Shown here: positions 26,601 through 32,716 of the stretch, piece by piece
How positions within the stretch are numbered: the first letter of the stretch is position 1
Layout of the letters: each line of letters begins with the position of its first letter
Source of the DNA: Aphrophora alni
Taxonomy: Eukaryota; Arthropoda; Insecta; Hemiptera; Aphrophoridae
Assembly: GCA_963513935.1 (NCBI GenBank)
Contig: OY740768.1
Location: 37,070,368 to 37,134,367 of the forward strand
Reading direction: 5' to 3'
DNA: 64,000 nucleotides
Made by a program: the position numbers and the translations under genes
Notes under the pieces: generated by a model
What the model saw: only the letters and a program-made list of their open reading frames with translations
What the model was told of the DNA's origin: nothing
Database searches by the model: none

Positions 26601-29600
26601 CTGGAGATTGTCATAGGGGTGTGCAAAATTTGAATCTTTAAATTCATAAAACAAATTTGGGTTTATTTCAAAATCTTTCATACATTTATAAAGTTTGAAC
26701 TTAATAAAATATAAATTAATACACTGCGCAAAAATATTGCACAAACCCATCCTCAAAAGCAAATCAAAAGTAACCTAATTGTCACCAAAAATGTCAGTTC
26801 GATAGATGTCAGACAAGAAGTGAAAATGAACCAGAAACACCATGTTAAAAAAAATAAAAATAAAAAATAGATACTTGGCTTGCTTGTGTCATAAAAATGT
26901 CCTAAGCATGAATTGTATTTTATTAAAATTTAGCTTTTAATGAAAGTGGTTAATTTCATTTTTGTTTTTCTACCAATTATTCCTGAATCGTAATATTTTC
27001 TACTTACGATTTTACACACATGTGTTGGGTAAGTAATATCTTCACATTACACTAAAATTTGAATGAAACGGCACCAATTTTGAGAAGTTCAGTCTTTTAT
27101 AACCAACACCATGGTGTTTTACTGATAACTCACGAACCGACATTTTCGGAGAGATGGTGACTATACGTTCTGTTTCAGTCTTTAGAGGCTATATTTGAGA
27201 ATTAGTTAGAACCAATTTTGAAAAAAAAAAAACATAATTTTTTTTATAGTAGCTTCTCCCAAATTTGAGTTATCAAAAAAATGAAAAAAAAAATCCCTTA
27301 GATATGGTCAAAATATACACGCATACCAAATTTGATTAAAATCGGGCCGGATGTTTGGGTTGTGGAGTATTGCATATATGACAGACATAGACATCAGTCC
27401 AAAAACCACTTTCTTGAACTCAGATGACCTCAATATAGATAATACCATAAAAATTTTGATATCAATTTTATGATTCATCACATAACATTCTGTATACTAC
27501 ATATTTGTGGGAGAGTAATAATCTCTTAATAAAACCCTTATGGGCAGTAGGGTGGTTAAAAAAAAGTTTTTACGATTTCGAAATCCCATTACCACGCAAA
27601 AGTTGCAGTTTGTTACCCTGAATTTGGGAAAAATAATGAAAAAATTCTAAATTATCATCTTTAGTTCGCACATGTAGCTTAAAGTTTGAAAAAAAATTAA
27701 ATTTTTGATAAATTTTTAAATTCTTTAAAATTATTTTTTTAAACTCTTCTTTATCCAACAGTAATAAAACGATGTATGTAACATATTTTCGATAAAAAAA
27801 TAAGCTTTATACATCTTTTATATCATCTTTAGTTCAAGACTTAGGCTCGAAATAGTGTAAAATTAGCCACAAACTGGACATTTCAACCATATTTTTTAAT
27901 TTAAAAAAAATATTATTAAATTAAAATTATAACTGAAATGCCTGGATTCGATCAAAGTCATGCTCTTCTTTCTTCTTTTATCGTGAACGGATTGCTGAAC
28001 AAGTTTTTCTTCTAATTAAAACATCATAAACTTGCGTGCAGCTCTTAGCTCGTTTCAAAGACAATGAAACTACCCAGAACTCACCACGGGGAGGTGGCTG
28101 CACTTCGAGTTCCACCCACTCCCTACCCATCCATCCATCAATTTTAGGGGTGTTTTTGTACAATATTTACATATAGTTTGAAGTAGTACCTTAATTAGAA
28201 CTAAAGTAGCCAATCAACGTGAGCGTGAATTTAAGTGTACATATGATCTTTAGGCATTGTTTTGAATTCTTTTTTCAAGTTAAACGATGGCATAACTGAT
28301 CTTGAGAGCATTGTTGCTTTTATGAAACCATCTCTATTTTCTACCCCGCAAACTTTTGAACAAGACTCTGTTACCAGTTTTACAAGACTTTCCACCAGGC
28401 TCTTGTACTAAACTTATATGCTCTTCCTTCTTCAGTCTCCGATACATTTTATTATCAATTCTCTCTTGAAAATAAGTGTTGTCTTTCCTTCCGTTGAAAT
28501 ATACCCCATATATCTTAGCAACACTATTATTTTGGGTTTGTAAGATCTCTCGAACTTTATGTTTTTCACGTCTGATCTTGCTCTTGTCTATTACAAGCGA
28601 TAAATCTCCTTCATTGATTAGGCCAAGGTCTTGCAAAACACTTGAAGCGATAGCGGCAGTGGCTTTATCTGATATCCCATATCTATCACTCATCAATGCA
28701 GTTGCAGGAAGTTTAATTCGCATTTGAGAAGTTGATTGTAAACTGTCATAACTTTCTTCATGTTTCTTAATTAAAGTGTCTTGTGACGATTCAACTGTAT
28801 TGTCAGTTTTACTGGAATTAAGATCAGGTTCATCAATTTCAGGTTTCTTATAGATTTGTAATCGTTGATCTTTTTTTACTATCTTATTTGTCTCTATTTT
28901 GTCTAAGGTGCCAATATATCTTAACCGCATATTTCGTTGGTCATACATGAATTCTCTCTCAATAATAGGGATTTTCTTTGCCTTATCACATCTACACTCC
29001 ATAACTATTTTACAATTATAAGAGACTGGCTTATTAACACGTAAAATGCATAACACATTTGCAGGAAGCAACATCAAAAAGTTTGCAATTGGTTTCACTG
29101 ACAAATTGGTTGAGTTTTTTCTTAAAGTTAGGTTTTAATTTATCACGACTAAGTGACTTTTACAAAGAGTAGTATTTGTCATGAAAATCCTTAATCAATT
29201 TTACAATATGTTCATGACTCCCAGTTGGTATAGAAGCTTTACGGTAAAGTTCCTCTATTTGAGCAGCAACACGATGAGAAATCTCAGAAAAAGATAAATT
29301 TTTCCCAGAATTTGATGTTTCTTCAATGCACGCCAACAACATATCTTTATACGTAGGTAAGACACTTTGACTCAAAGGTTTTGGTTTACCGAGAATTGGA
29401 CAAACACTTAACCGTTTAGTAGTTTTGGGAGACGCCATGTTTCAACGTTTTACAACCACAATGTAAAAACAAATAATGTTAATGCACGCAACTCTATGCC
29501 CAACACAACCCACTTTTAACATCACTCACAAACAATGCTGCCTCAAGTAAGACTAAGTGAATACTGACTGTGAAGAGCAGGATCGGTATGGTTTCATGTC

Positions 29601-32600
29601 AACACAAGCTCAGCCAGACTACTGCATGACGCGACAGGTCTGCACCAGACGAATGTTTTGATTTCTTTTTGACTTCAAGCATTGAAAATGACTTCAAACA
29701 CACTCTAGTTTTATATTTAGGTATAGTTACAATATTTTAACCCTTTGAAGAGTACATGAAAATACCGATTAACGAGTACGGCCGTTCTTGAACGTTCTCT
29801 GTGCTGTTTGCGTAAATGAGTATGGACGTTCCGGAACTTTTTAGGTAACGTCTGAGCAATAAAAGTATTTATCATAAAACAAATTAGTCATGGCTTATTG
29901 TGTTGTCACAATTCAACAAGAAATAGTATTAAGAACACATGAAATCGGGTTTTTCACAATTGTAAGGCAGGACAACTCCAGGGGGCGTGGTTTCAGGAGA
30001 ATTCACCATGCGTATTGATTGGCGCGTAAATGTAGGCGATGGCATCGTCTTCTCCGCGGTTGTTTCCCCCCTACACACACCTGTGCCTATGTTCCTTGTC
30101 TAGTATAAGTGATTTGTATCATTATATTATGTTACGTATATTATACATCAAACATGAAAAATTAAACACTACAAAGCTTTTTTACAGATTCCCCTCTGTC
30201 TAGTCTTTTGACACATTTAGCCGCGTCTCAAACGAAACCAACACACGATTCCAAGAAAATTGAAAAGAAATGTTATATTTTCCATAATGTAGGCTATACT
30301 AAATTGATTCGTGGAAAAAAAGCGGCCCATCAAACGTTTTTGTCTGTGTATGTCTGCTATACCGACGGGTGACAATGCCAGGGTGTTTTTATGCCGCCGA
30401 CAATGGGATACCGCTATCAGCAAACGAAACCAACACACGCTTCCAAGAAAACTGAAAAGAAATGTTATATTTTCCATAATGTAGGCTATACTAAATTGAT
30501 TCGTGGAAAAAAAGCGGCCCATCAAACGTTTTTGTCTGTGTATGTCTGCTATACCGACGGGTGACAATGATTTTTCAGTGCAAATTTTGTTTAAAGTACA
30601 TTTATCAGTGTAAATTTTTATTCTTACAAGTTTTTAACACAATATTATTATATTATTATACATTTGTAACCAATAAAACAACTATTTTCAAATTTTTTTT
30701 TCTTACTCCTTGACAACAATTTTCTTGTAAATACTTACTAACCAGCTGTTGGCTATTTGGGACGTTCAGGAACGGCCGCACTCGTCAAAGGGTTAAACAA
30801 CCAATTACGGTACGAAGAGGTGATTTAAAATTAGTGAAAAATGTCCAAATTAACCTTTTTTTAAACCAAATTACGGCTTGTGTGCGAACTAATAATGTTA
30901 TAAAAAGCAATAAGAACTCATTATTTATTGAAAATGTGTTACATACTGTTATTTTATTACTGTTGGATAACGAAAAATGTTTAAAAAATATATTTTATAG
31001 AATTAAAAAATTTATCAAAAATTCATATTTTTTCAAAGTTTAAGCTACATGCGCGAACTAAAGATGATAATTTAGAATTTTTTCATTATTTTTCTCAAAT
31101 TCAGGGTAACAAACTGCAACTTTTGCATTGTAATAGGATTTCGAAATCGTAAAAACGTTTTTTTTTTCGAACCACCCTAATGGGCAGTCTATAGAAACTC
31201 CTAAAAAGTATTCTTGTTAGAATAAACTTCCAAATGATGATAATACTAATTGAATGAAAAATGATGATAATACTAATTGAATGAAAAATGATGCCTAGAA
31301 CTGTTCAATAAACATGGTGCATTATACTAAATTATTTTTATTTTTAAAGTACTACTACTAAAAAAGTTATCCAATAATTAGCAAAATTACATCTTGGTAA
31401 ATAAATGTAATTTATCAACTTACATGTCAAAATTATCCCAAAAAGCTATATCGGCCTAATGACAAATTCCTTAAGAACCCGTATGGTAAGGTATCATTTT
31501 GATATAGTTCACCAAAATGAAAGAAAACCATGAATGTAACATTAACAAATTTTCTACCATTGTTATAATCTGATCATAAAACAATTATTGAGCAATGATA
31601 ACCTTTATATAAATAAATATTAAGCTTGACATGTGAGATAATATTAGATAATATAAAACTCTAACATAAGATCTCACAAAAACTAAGTTTAAATAATCAA
31701 ACATATTTCAACTAACATTATACAGTAGTTTAGTTATTGTAGCTCATGTCACTGAGGATGGCGACTTTGTCATTGAAATACGTTTGATTAAGTAAATGTA
31801 ATTTTTGTGAGATCTTGTGTTCAAGTTTTATTCTATTGAAATTTCAAGTGAAGCTAGGTTATCAATCAATAGTGCAAATAAACATTCCATACAGCTTAGA
31901 TATTCTAAAACAAATAAATAGAATGCAGTAATAAATAAATGAAAAATAACACAATTTTCCACAATAAAATATTTATTTGTTCAAGATGACATTTCAGTGA
32001 TTAAGTCATCATCTTCGTTGTTACATGTACACAATTTTTTTTTGACTCTAAACTACCTACAACAAGAAGGAAAGAGCATTTATGTACATAACACTCTTGA
32101 ATACTGTAATAGGGTAGGGACGAAAAAGAACAAAATTTGATTAAGAGACACCGTATAGGAAAGATGAAAAAGAGGGATCAAACCCAAGACTATATTAAAA
32201 AAAAGGTGTAGATACAGTTAGGAAACTCTATAAAGTGAGCTCTTGAGGGATACACCCCCTATTTCATCTTTCCTATCAGGTTCTTCTTAACCAACTATTG
32301 TTCTTTACAACAGTGATGCTATTAACAGTATTCAAAAGCTTAAAGGTTTTTATTTTATGTTCTTTTTTTCTTATTTTTGTATAAGGTGTTGATGACCAAG
32401 AAGTTTTTCACCTTTAAACGACAAAAAGAAAATTAAGGGGAGGAAGGCAGTCAAGATAAAGCAGATCCCATCTCCAAAAATCCTGCCTAATATTTATCGT
32501 CCTATATTGAATACAAATCTTTAAATTTAATAAAAAGATTTAGATGATTTATAACATTAAGTTACACTTTTTTGTTTTAGAGAACGTGGGGAGGTTATAG

Positions 32601-32716
32601 AGGAATTGCTTCAGAATCAAGCTGACTTAATCAGACATTATAGAGATGCTAATGAAGTGTTGAATAGGAAAGTCATGGGTTTGACAGCTCAACTGAGAGG
32701 AGATTCTATCAATTAA
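3618..32716 (+). CDS. TMEM192: Transmembrane protein 192 (six exons, 246 aa)
   Basis: Joined exons 3618-3728, 17236-17352, 20744-20858, 22343-22501, 25486-25588 and 32581-32716 total 741 nt with compatible phases (0,0,1,1,2) and GT..AG borders. The product has four predicted membrane helices at about residues 25-51, 61-82, 106-127 and 144-167. A basic loop YRFNKVRPVPDV follows (171-182), then a C-terminal coiled coil (about 203-240) ending at TAA. Human TMEM192 has the matching loop RRFNKAKPEPD and the same GFR-coiled-coil tail, which decides the name; the family is lysosomal/late endosomal with cytosolic ends. Human is 271 residues, so the N-terminus is about 20 shorter here; an acceptor at 3613 implies a 5' exon that may be untranslated or may add residues. 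Introns are full of transposons. Confidence 0.85.
4509..4560. repeat. (TG)n microsatellite
   Basis: About 13 TG units at 4509-4535 and a second, shorter run at 4544-4560, in TMEM192 intron 1. Confidence 0.9.
4561..9943. other. TMEM192 intron 1, left part, no gene seen
   Basis: AT-rich non-coding sequence with stops in all frames. A patch of higher GC at about 7140-7330 may be an unidentified repeat; I could not assign it. Short open frames here have no recognisable motifs. Confidence 0.6.
9944..9968. repeat. (GT)n microsatellite
   Basis: A run of GT dinucleotides with one CGT interruption near 9960. Confidence 0.85.
10600..11683 (-). pseudogene. LINE RNase H domain and Cys/His tail
   Basis: The 256-residue frame 11683-10913 has the RNase H motifs IYTDGS, FDAEVEAIS, FLVDSKAA and HVGVMGNEMADVLAKKG, supplying all four acidic residues. 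After its stop, another frame to 10618 carries a Cys...NREHLLRC pattern typical of the C-terminal zinc knuckle of such LINEs. Confidence 0.8.
11712..13332 (-). pseudogene. LINE reverse transcriptase domain
   Basis: Overlapping frames 13332-13018, 13130-11991 and 11933-11712 together cover the fingers, palm and thumb. Palm motif A reads VFIDFKGAYDTVW. Motif B reads GLPQGAVSS. The catalytic box reads FADDLVLW near 12254-12265. The thumb block ILTYGSEVL and the TPTAA segment follow. Catalytic aspartates are present; frameshifts near 13050-13120 and 11940-11990 break the ORF. Confidence 0.85.
13646..14179 (-). pseudogene. LINE endonuclease domain, frameshifted
   Basis: Frame 14179-13964 contains INEANIT and a Y..GG/AGM-like SGMLIAVRNSL block. 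Frame 13891-13646 contains the conserved GDFNAASPKWG and the NPDLVM block. These are exonuclease-endonuclease-phosphatase fold motifs of LINE ORF2. A frameshift lies between them near 13900-13960, and the true N-terminus is lost. Confidence 0.75.
14205..15260. other. TMEM192 intron 1, no gene seen
   Basis: Non-coding. A less AT-rich patch at 14900-15100 contains a minus-strand SWNVRGLK reading that resembles the first residues of a LINE endonuclease, but it is only a few codons long before stops and I do not claim it. Confidence 0.4.
15264..16080 (-). pseudogene. Tc1/mariner-family transposase with internal deletion
   Basis: Minus frame 16080-15727 carries the second helix-turn-helix of the family (STRSLSRKVRVPHSMLWKTL, then HLVFCNWL). 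Minus frame 15557-15264 carries the block around the second catalytic Asp (LLEEVSLALRCQMYFQQDVAP) and the degraded P-SPDL-PLD equivalent (TRYNIIILLYVG). The part with the first catalytic Asp, expected between them, is missing, so roughly 15727-15560 is a deletion scar plus debris. It lies antisense in intron 1. Related to the plus-strand copy at 37672-38598. Confidence 0.65.
16360..16548 (+). repeat. 133-bp LINE ORF2 fragment between 28-bp direct repeats
   Basis: Positions 16360-16387 and 16521-16548 are near-identical direct repeats (TTATTACTGTATTG, then ATCCTATGAAAT). Between them, 16388-16520 is open in plus frame and reads as the endonuclease-RT linker of a LINE (KKADWKIFQAATRDAK ... EKKAIPQRKSL). 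The antisense LINE at 10577-14179 has an equivalent linker (FDKANWSNYQKL, TIPRGK) that is clearly different, so this came from another element. There is no poly(A) or 3' end. Confidence 0.7.
16549..17235. other. Rest of intron 1, repeat-like
   Basis: AT-rich, with blocks reminiscent of Tc1/mariner untranslated ends (an AAAATGG..CCACCATTTTG block near 16840-16860 and GAAACATCCTGTATA near 17082-17096). At 17162-17182 there are 19 bases identical to the 3' tail of the LINE at 10577-10600. No coding potential seen. Confidence 0.4.
17236..17352 (+). CDS. TMEM192: TMEM192 exon 2
   Basis: Acceptor TTTCAG ends at 17235 and donor GTAAGT begins at 17353. The 39 codons, phase 0 at both ends, encode the second half of helix 1, the luminal loop (PKHAVACEP) and most of helix 2. 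Confidence 0.8.
17353..18303. other. TMEM192 intron 2, left part
   Basis: AT-rich non-coding sequence; nothing recognised. Confidence 0.5.
18306..18943 (-). mobile_element. Internally deleted pogo/Tigger-like element
   Basis: Terminal inverted repeats CAGTACAACCTCGTTAAGTC at 18306 and the complement of GACTTAACTAGATTGTACTG ending at 18943, each flanked by TA (18304-18305 and 18944-18945), fit the pogo/Tigger branch of Tc1/mariner. A minus-strand frame 18690-18430 resembles the C-terminus of Tigger/jerky transposases. The 638-bp length means the DNA-binding and DDE domains have been deleted. Confidence 0.75.
18430..18690 (-). pseudogene. Tigger/jerky-like transposase C-terminal remnant
   Basis: The frame reads SHLDELMVYFEHQSEIT, then LLMLKRMCNRTGRKR and KLKQQKLTGF. 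Tigger/jerky proteins end with L..L..Y.E......DLL.LKR.RD.A..KR and a K..KQTKITDFF-like tail. No start or catalytic domain remains. The assignment is supported by the flanking pogo-type inverted repeats. Confidence 0.5.
18963..19012. repeat. T(50) homopolymer
   Basis: Fifty consecutive T. It could be the poly(A) tail of a minus-strand retroposed sequence to its right (19013 onward), but I could not recognise such a body. Confidence 0.8.
19013..20743. other. TMEM192 intron 2, right part
   Basis: AT-rich. The repeated phrase GGGGTTTTACGTAGATAC occurs twice at about 19698-19739 as a short tandem. No gene seen. Confidence 0.5.
20744..20858 (+). CDS. TMEM192: TMEM192 exon 3
   Basis: Acceptor TTTTAG ends at 20743 and donor GTAAGT begins at 20859. 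The 115 nt leave one base for the next exon. It encodes the end of helix 2, the cytosolic loop (KWKHHILRLDGYLTAYEKM) and the start of helix 3. Confidence 0.8.
20859..22342. other. TMEM192 intron 3
   Basis: AT-rich non-coding sequence with no recognised element; a 71-codon minus frame at 21649-21864 has no motif support. Confidence 0.6.
22343..22501 (+). CDS. TMEM192: TMEM192 exon 4
   Basis: Acceptor TTTGCAAAG ends at 22342 and donor GTAAAT begins at 22502. The 159 nt encode helix 3, the second luminal loop (PFRCTKNSWSS) and helix 4. The single carried base completes a Gly codon with exon 3. Confidence 0.8.
22595..23110 (-). pseudogene. mariner transposase C-terminal relic (DD34D type)
   Basis: Minus frame 23026-22754 reads from around the second catalytic region to the C-terminus: a CANSKQGMPTATVTVTQHLL stretch (family HDNARPH.A..T...L, with the Asp lost) and then LTSFNWEQFDDPSYNPDLTN (family W.....PPYSPDLAPSD). 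EVKEVVYLWF follows. Upstream minus sequence to about 23110 adds a MLVDFLQ block (family LLVDF). The end near 22595 has an ATGAGGGGGCTATTATTTAAA tail like a mariner terminus. The catalytic Asp and SPDLAPSD motifs are degraded. It lies antisense in TMEM192 intron 4. Confidence 0.65.
23111..23624. other. TMEM192 intron 4, AT-rich
   Basis: No gene or recognised element. The phrase TTGATATAAGCCTAA occurs twice at about 23207-23253. Confidence 0.5.
23625..23656. repeat. (AT)n microsatellite
   Basis: About 16 AT units directly left of a GC-richer segment. Confidence 0.9.
23657..23940. other. GC-richer segment of unknown origin
   Basis: About 280 bp with clearly higher GC than the surroundings, bounded by an AT microsatellite at the left and ATATATATATTG at the right. 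A plus frame (23705-23938) is open, but its residues match nothing I know. It may be an inserted repeat. Confidence 0.35.
24640..25345 (+). pseudogene. mariner transposase relic, N-terminal two thirds
   Basis: Plus-strand frames, with stops, read in order: EGREYVEDEHQV near 24920 (family EGRE.VEDDERSGRP) and EDRHISVRCLAKIV near 25015 (family EDRRLTVR.IAE). Frame 25049-25348 then has RVAGRWVPHLLLPDQ (family KVCARWVPHLLT) and VTVDESWMFYI (family VT.DESWVH), which retains the first catalytic Asp. The C-terminal third is missing. It lies sense in intron 4, and the relic at 22595-23110 holds the complementary C-terminal third on the other strand. Confidence 0.65.
25486..25588 (+). CDS. TMEM192: TMEM192 exon 5
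   Basis: Acceptor TTTTACAG ends at 25485 and donor GTAAGG begins at 25589. It encodes the diagnostic cytosolic segment YRFNKVRPVPDV and ends in the EVGF(R) motif, splitting the Arg codon with exon 6. Confidence 0.85.
25589..26984. other. TMEM192 intron 5, left part
   Basis: AT-rich non-coding sequence; no recognised gene. A short GGTCAGGTCAGGTCAG repeat lies near 25873-25889. Confidence 0.5.
26985..27395 (+). repeat. Dispersed repeat family A, copy 1
   Basis: Shares ordered blocks with 41060-41540 (minus), 54900-55250, 57480-57870 and 62440-62690 (minus). The blocks are CTGAATCGTAATATTTTCTA, TTACACACATGTGTTGGGTA, ATAACTCACGAACCG, GGTGACTATACGTTCTGTTT and GCATACCAAATTTGATTAAAATCGG. All copies are diverged and non-coding. 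Probably the untranslated end of an unidentified transposon. Confidence 0.55.
27548..27900 (+). repeat. Left terminal inverted repeat of the long-TIR element
   Basis: Pairs with 31179-30830 read on the minus strand. The strongest identity is over the first 230-240 bases; beyond that only the spaced motif TTAGTTC..AAG.C and CTGGACATTT remain alignable. Confidence 0.75.
28334..29104 (-). pseudogene. Uncharacterised transposon protein, middle part
   Basis: A 256-residue minus frame. Landmarks: CRCDKAKKIPIIEREFMYDQRNMR (about residues 38-61), a Ser/Glu-rich linker, then MSDRYGISDKATAAIASSVL (about 138-157), LVIDKSKIRREKHK (about 169-182), VYFNGRKD (about 197-204) and LKKEEHISLVQEPGGKS. From memory these match uncharacterised arthropod proteins with YGVSD..AA.IA..VL.D.G and VIDR.K.RR..., which continue into a longer, possibly RNase H-like region absent here. 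The frame continues the product of 29438-29160 after a stop and a frameshift. Truncated just after the EPG motif, so the presumed catalytic part is gone. Confidence 0.6.
29105..29438 (-). pseudogene. Uncharacterised transposon protein, N-terminal part
   Basis: Starts MASPKTTKRLSVCPILGKPK at 29438 and runs 92 residues to a TAA at 29160. Past that stop the same frame continues with DKLKPNFKKKLNQFV and KLFDVASCKC to a second TAA near 29040. In the family, N-terminal P.YKD.L.......F.EI...V...IE..W.KASIPT and LFD.C.CKC blocks lie in this order, so the single protein is broken by one nonsense codon and one frameshift. The CKC...CRC spacing suggests a zinc-binding site. Confidence 0.6.
29741..30792. 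mobile_element. Nested non-autonomous piggyBac-like element
   Basis: Flanked by TTAA at 29737-29740 and 30793-30796, with ends CCCTTTGAAGAGT and ACTCGTCAAAGGG. A second inverted block, ACGAGTACGGCCGTTCTTGA near 29774, pairs with the complement of the right end at about 30759-30785. CCC/GGG ends with TTAA duplication are the piggyBac hallmark. No transposase is encoded. It lies between the right TIR and the ORFs of the long-TIR element and therefore inserted later. Confidence 0.75.
30229..30569. repeat. 149-bp direct duplication inside the nested element
   Basis: 30229-30377 and 30421-30569 are nearly identical (start CAAACGAAACCAACACACG, end CCGACGGGTGACAATG), offset by 192 bp with a 43-bp spacer. 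An apparent 116-codon minus frame here is only the translation of this duplication. Confidence 0.9.
30830..31179 (-). repeat. Right terminal inverted repeat of the long-TIR element
   Basis: Mirror of the left repeat, ending in AACCACCCTA at 31179. Small indels against the left arm (for example a longer T run at 31158-31168) show the arms have diverged after insertion. Confidence 0.75.
31647..31836 (+). repeat. Foldback repeat family B, copy 1
   Basis: The left end GATAATATAAAACTCTAACA and the right end complement of TGTTCAAGTTTTATTCTAT form outer inverted arms that include AAGATCTCACAAA on both sides. The inner part carries AATCAAACATA ... ACGTTTGATT arms and CTGAGGATGGCGAC. Same family as 58419-58611 (opposite orientation) and the half copy at 45501-45609. 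Confidence 0.75.
31695..31789 (+). ncRNA. Candidate type III hammerhead-like motif (copy 1)
   Basis: Order on the plus strand: AATCAAACATA then TT (stem III strand and UH cleavage site), a stem-loop region ACATTATAC...GTAGCTCATGT (stem I), CTGAGGA (31752-31758, fits core CUGANGA), TGGCGACTTTGTCATT (stem II), GAAA (31775-31778) and TACGTTTGATT closing stem III with one mismatch. Structure drawn by hand; activity unknown. Confidence 0.35.
31960..32470. repeat. Dispersed repeat family C, copy 1
   Basis: Within it, 32345-32440 (TTTATTTTATGTTCTTTTTT, then a GTTGATGACCAAGAAGTTTT-type block) aligns with 43595-43680. The left part contains GATTAAGTCATCATCTTCG, reminiscent of ends of Penelope-like elements. 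Non-coding. Confidence 0.4.
32581..32716 (+). CDS. TMEM192: TMEM192 last coding exon
   Basis: Acceptor TTTTTTGTTTTAG ends at 32580. It encodes an amphipathic coiled coil (GEVIEELLQNQADLIRHY, then NEVLNRKVMGL) and stops at TAA 32714-32716. The human protein has the equivalent coiled coil next to its dimerising tail. Confidence 0.85.

Larger units (their letters stand above)
27548..31179 (-). mobile_element. Long-TIR DNA transposon with 8-bp target duplication
   Basis: Termini TAGGGTGGTT (27548) and AACCACCCTA (to 31179) are flanked by a perfect direct repeat ATGGGCAG (27540-27547 and 31180-31187). The inverted repeats stay clearly alignable for about 240 bp and weakly to about 350 bp (27548-27900 against 31179-30830), sharing blocks such as ACGATTTCGAAATCC, AAAGTTGCAGTTTGTTACCC and CATCTTTAGTTCGC. 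The minus strand carries a broken protein (29438-28334) of an uncharacterised family. A TTAA-flanked element (29741-30792) is nested in the 5' part. The 8-bp duplication and TAGGG start fit hAT-like elements (YARNG), but TIRs this long do not. Confidence 0.8.

Noticed and set aside
30217..30567. 116-codon minus-strand frame with an internal repeated peptide
   Set aside because: It is the translation of the 149-bp DNA duplication inside a non-autonomous element; there is no motif and no start context.
31985..32020. A further hammerhead core (GAAGATGATGACTT...CTGAAATG on the minus strand)
   Set aside because: The first core box reads CGAAGAT rather than CUGANGA and no closing stem could be drawn.
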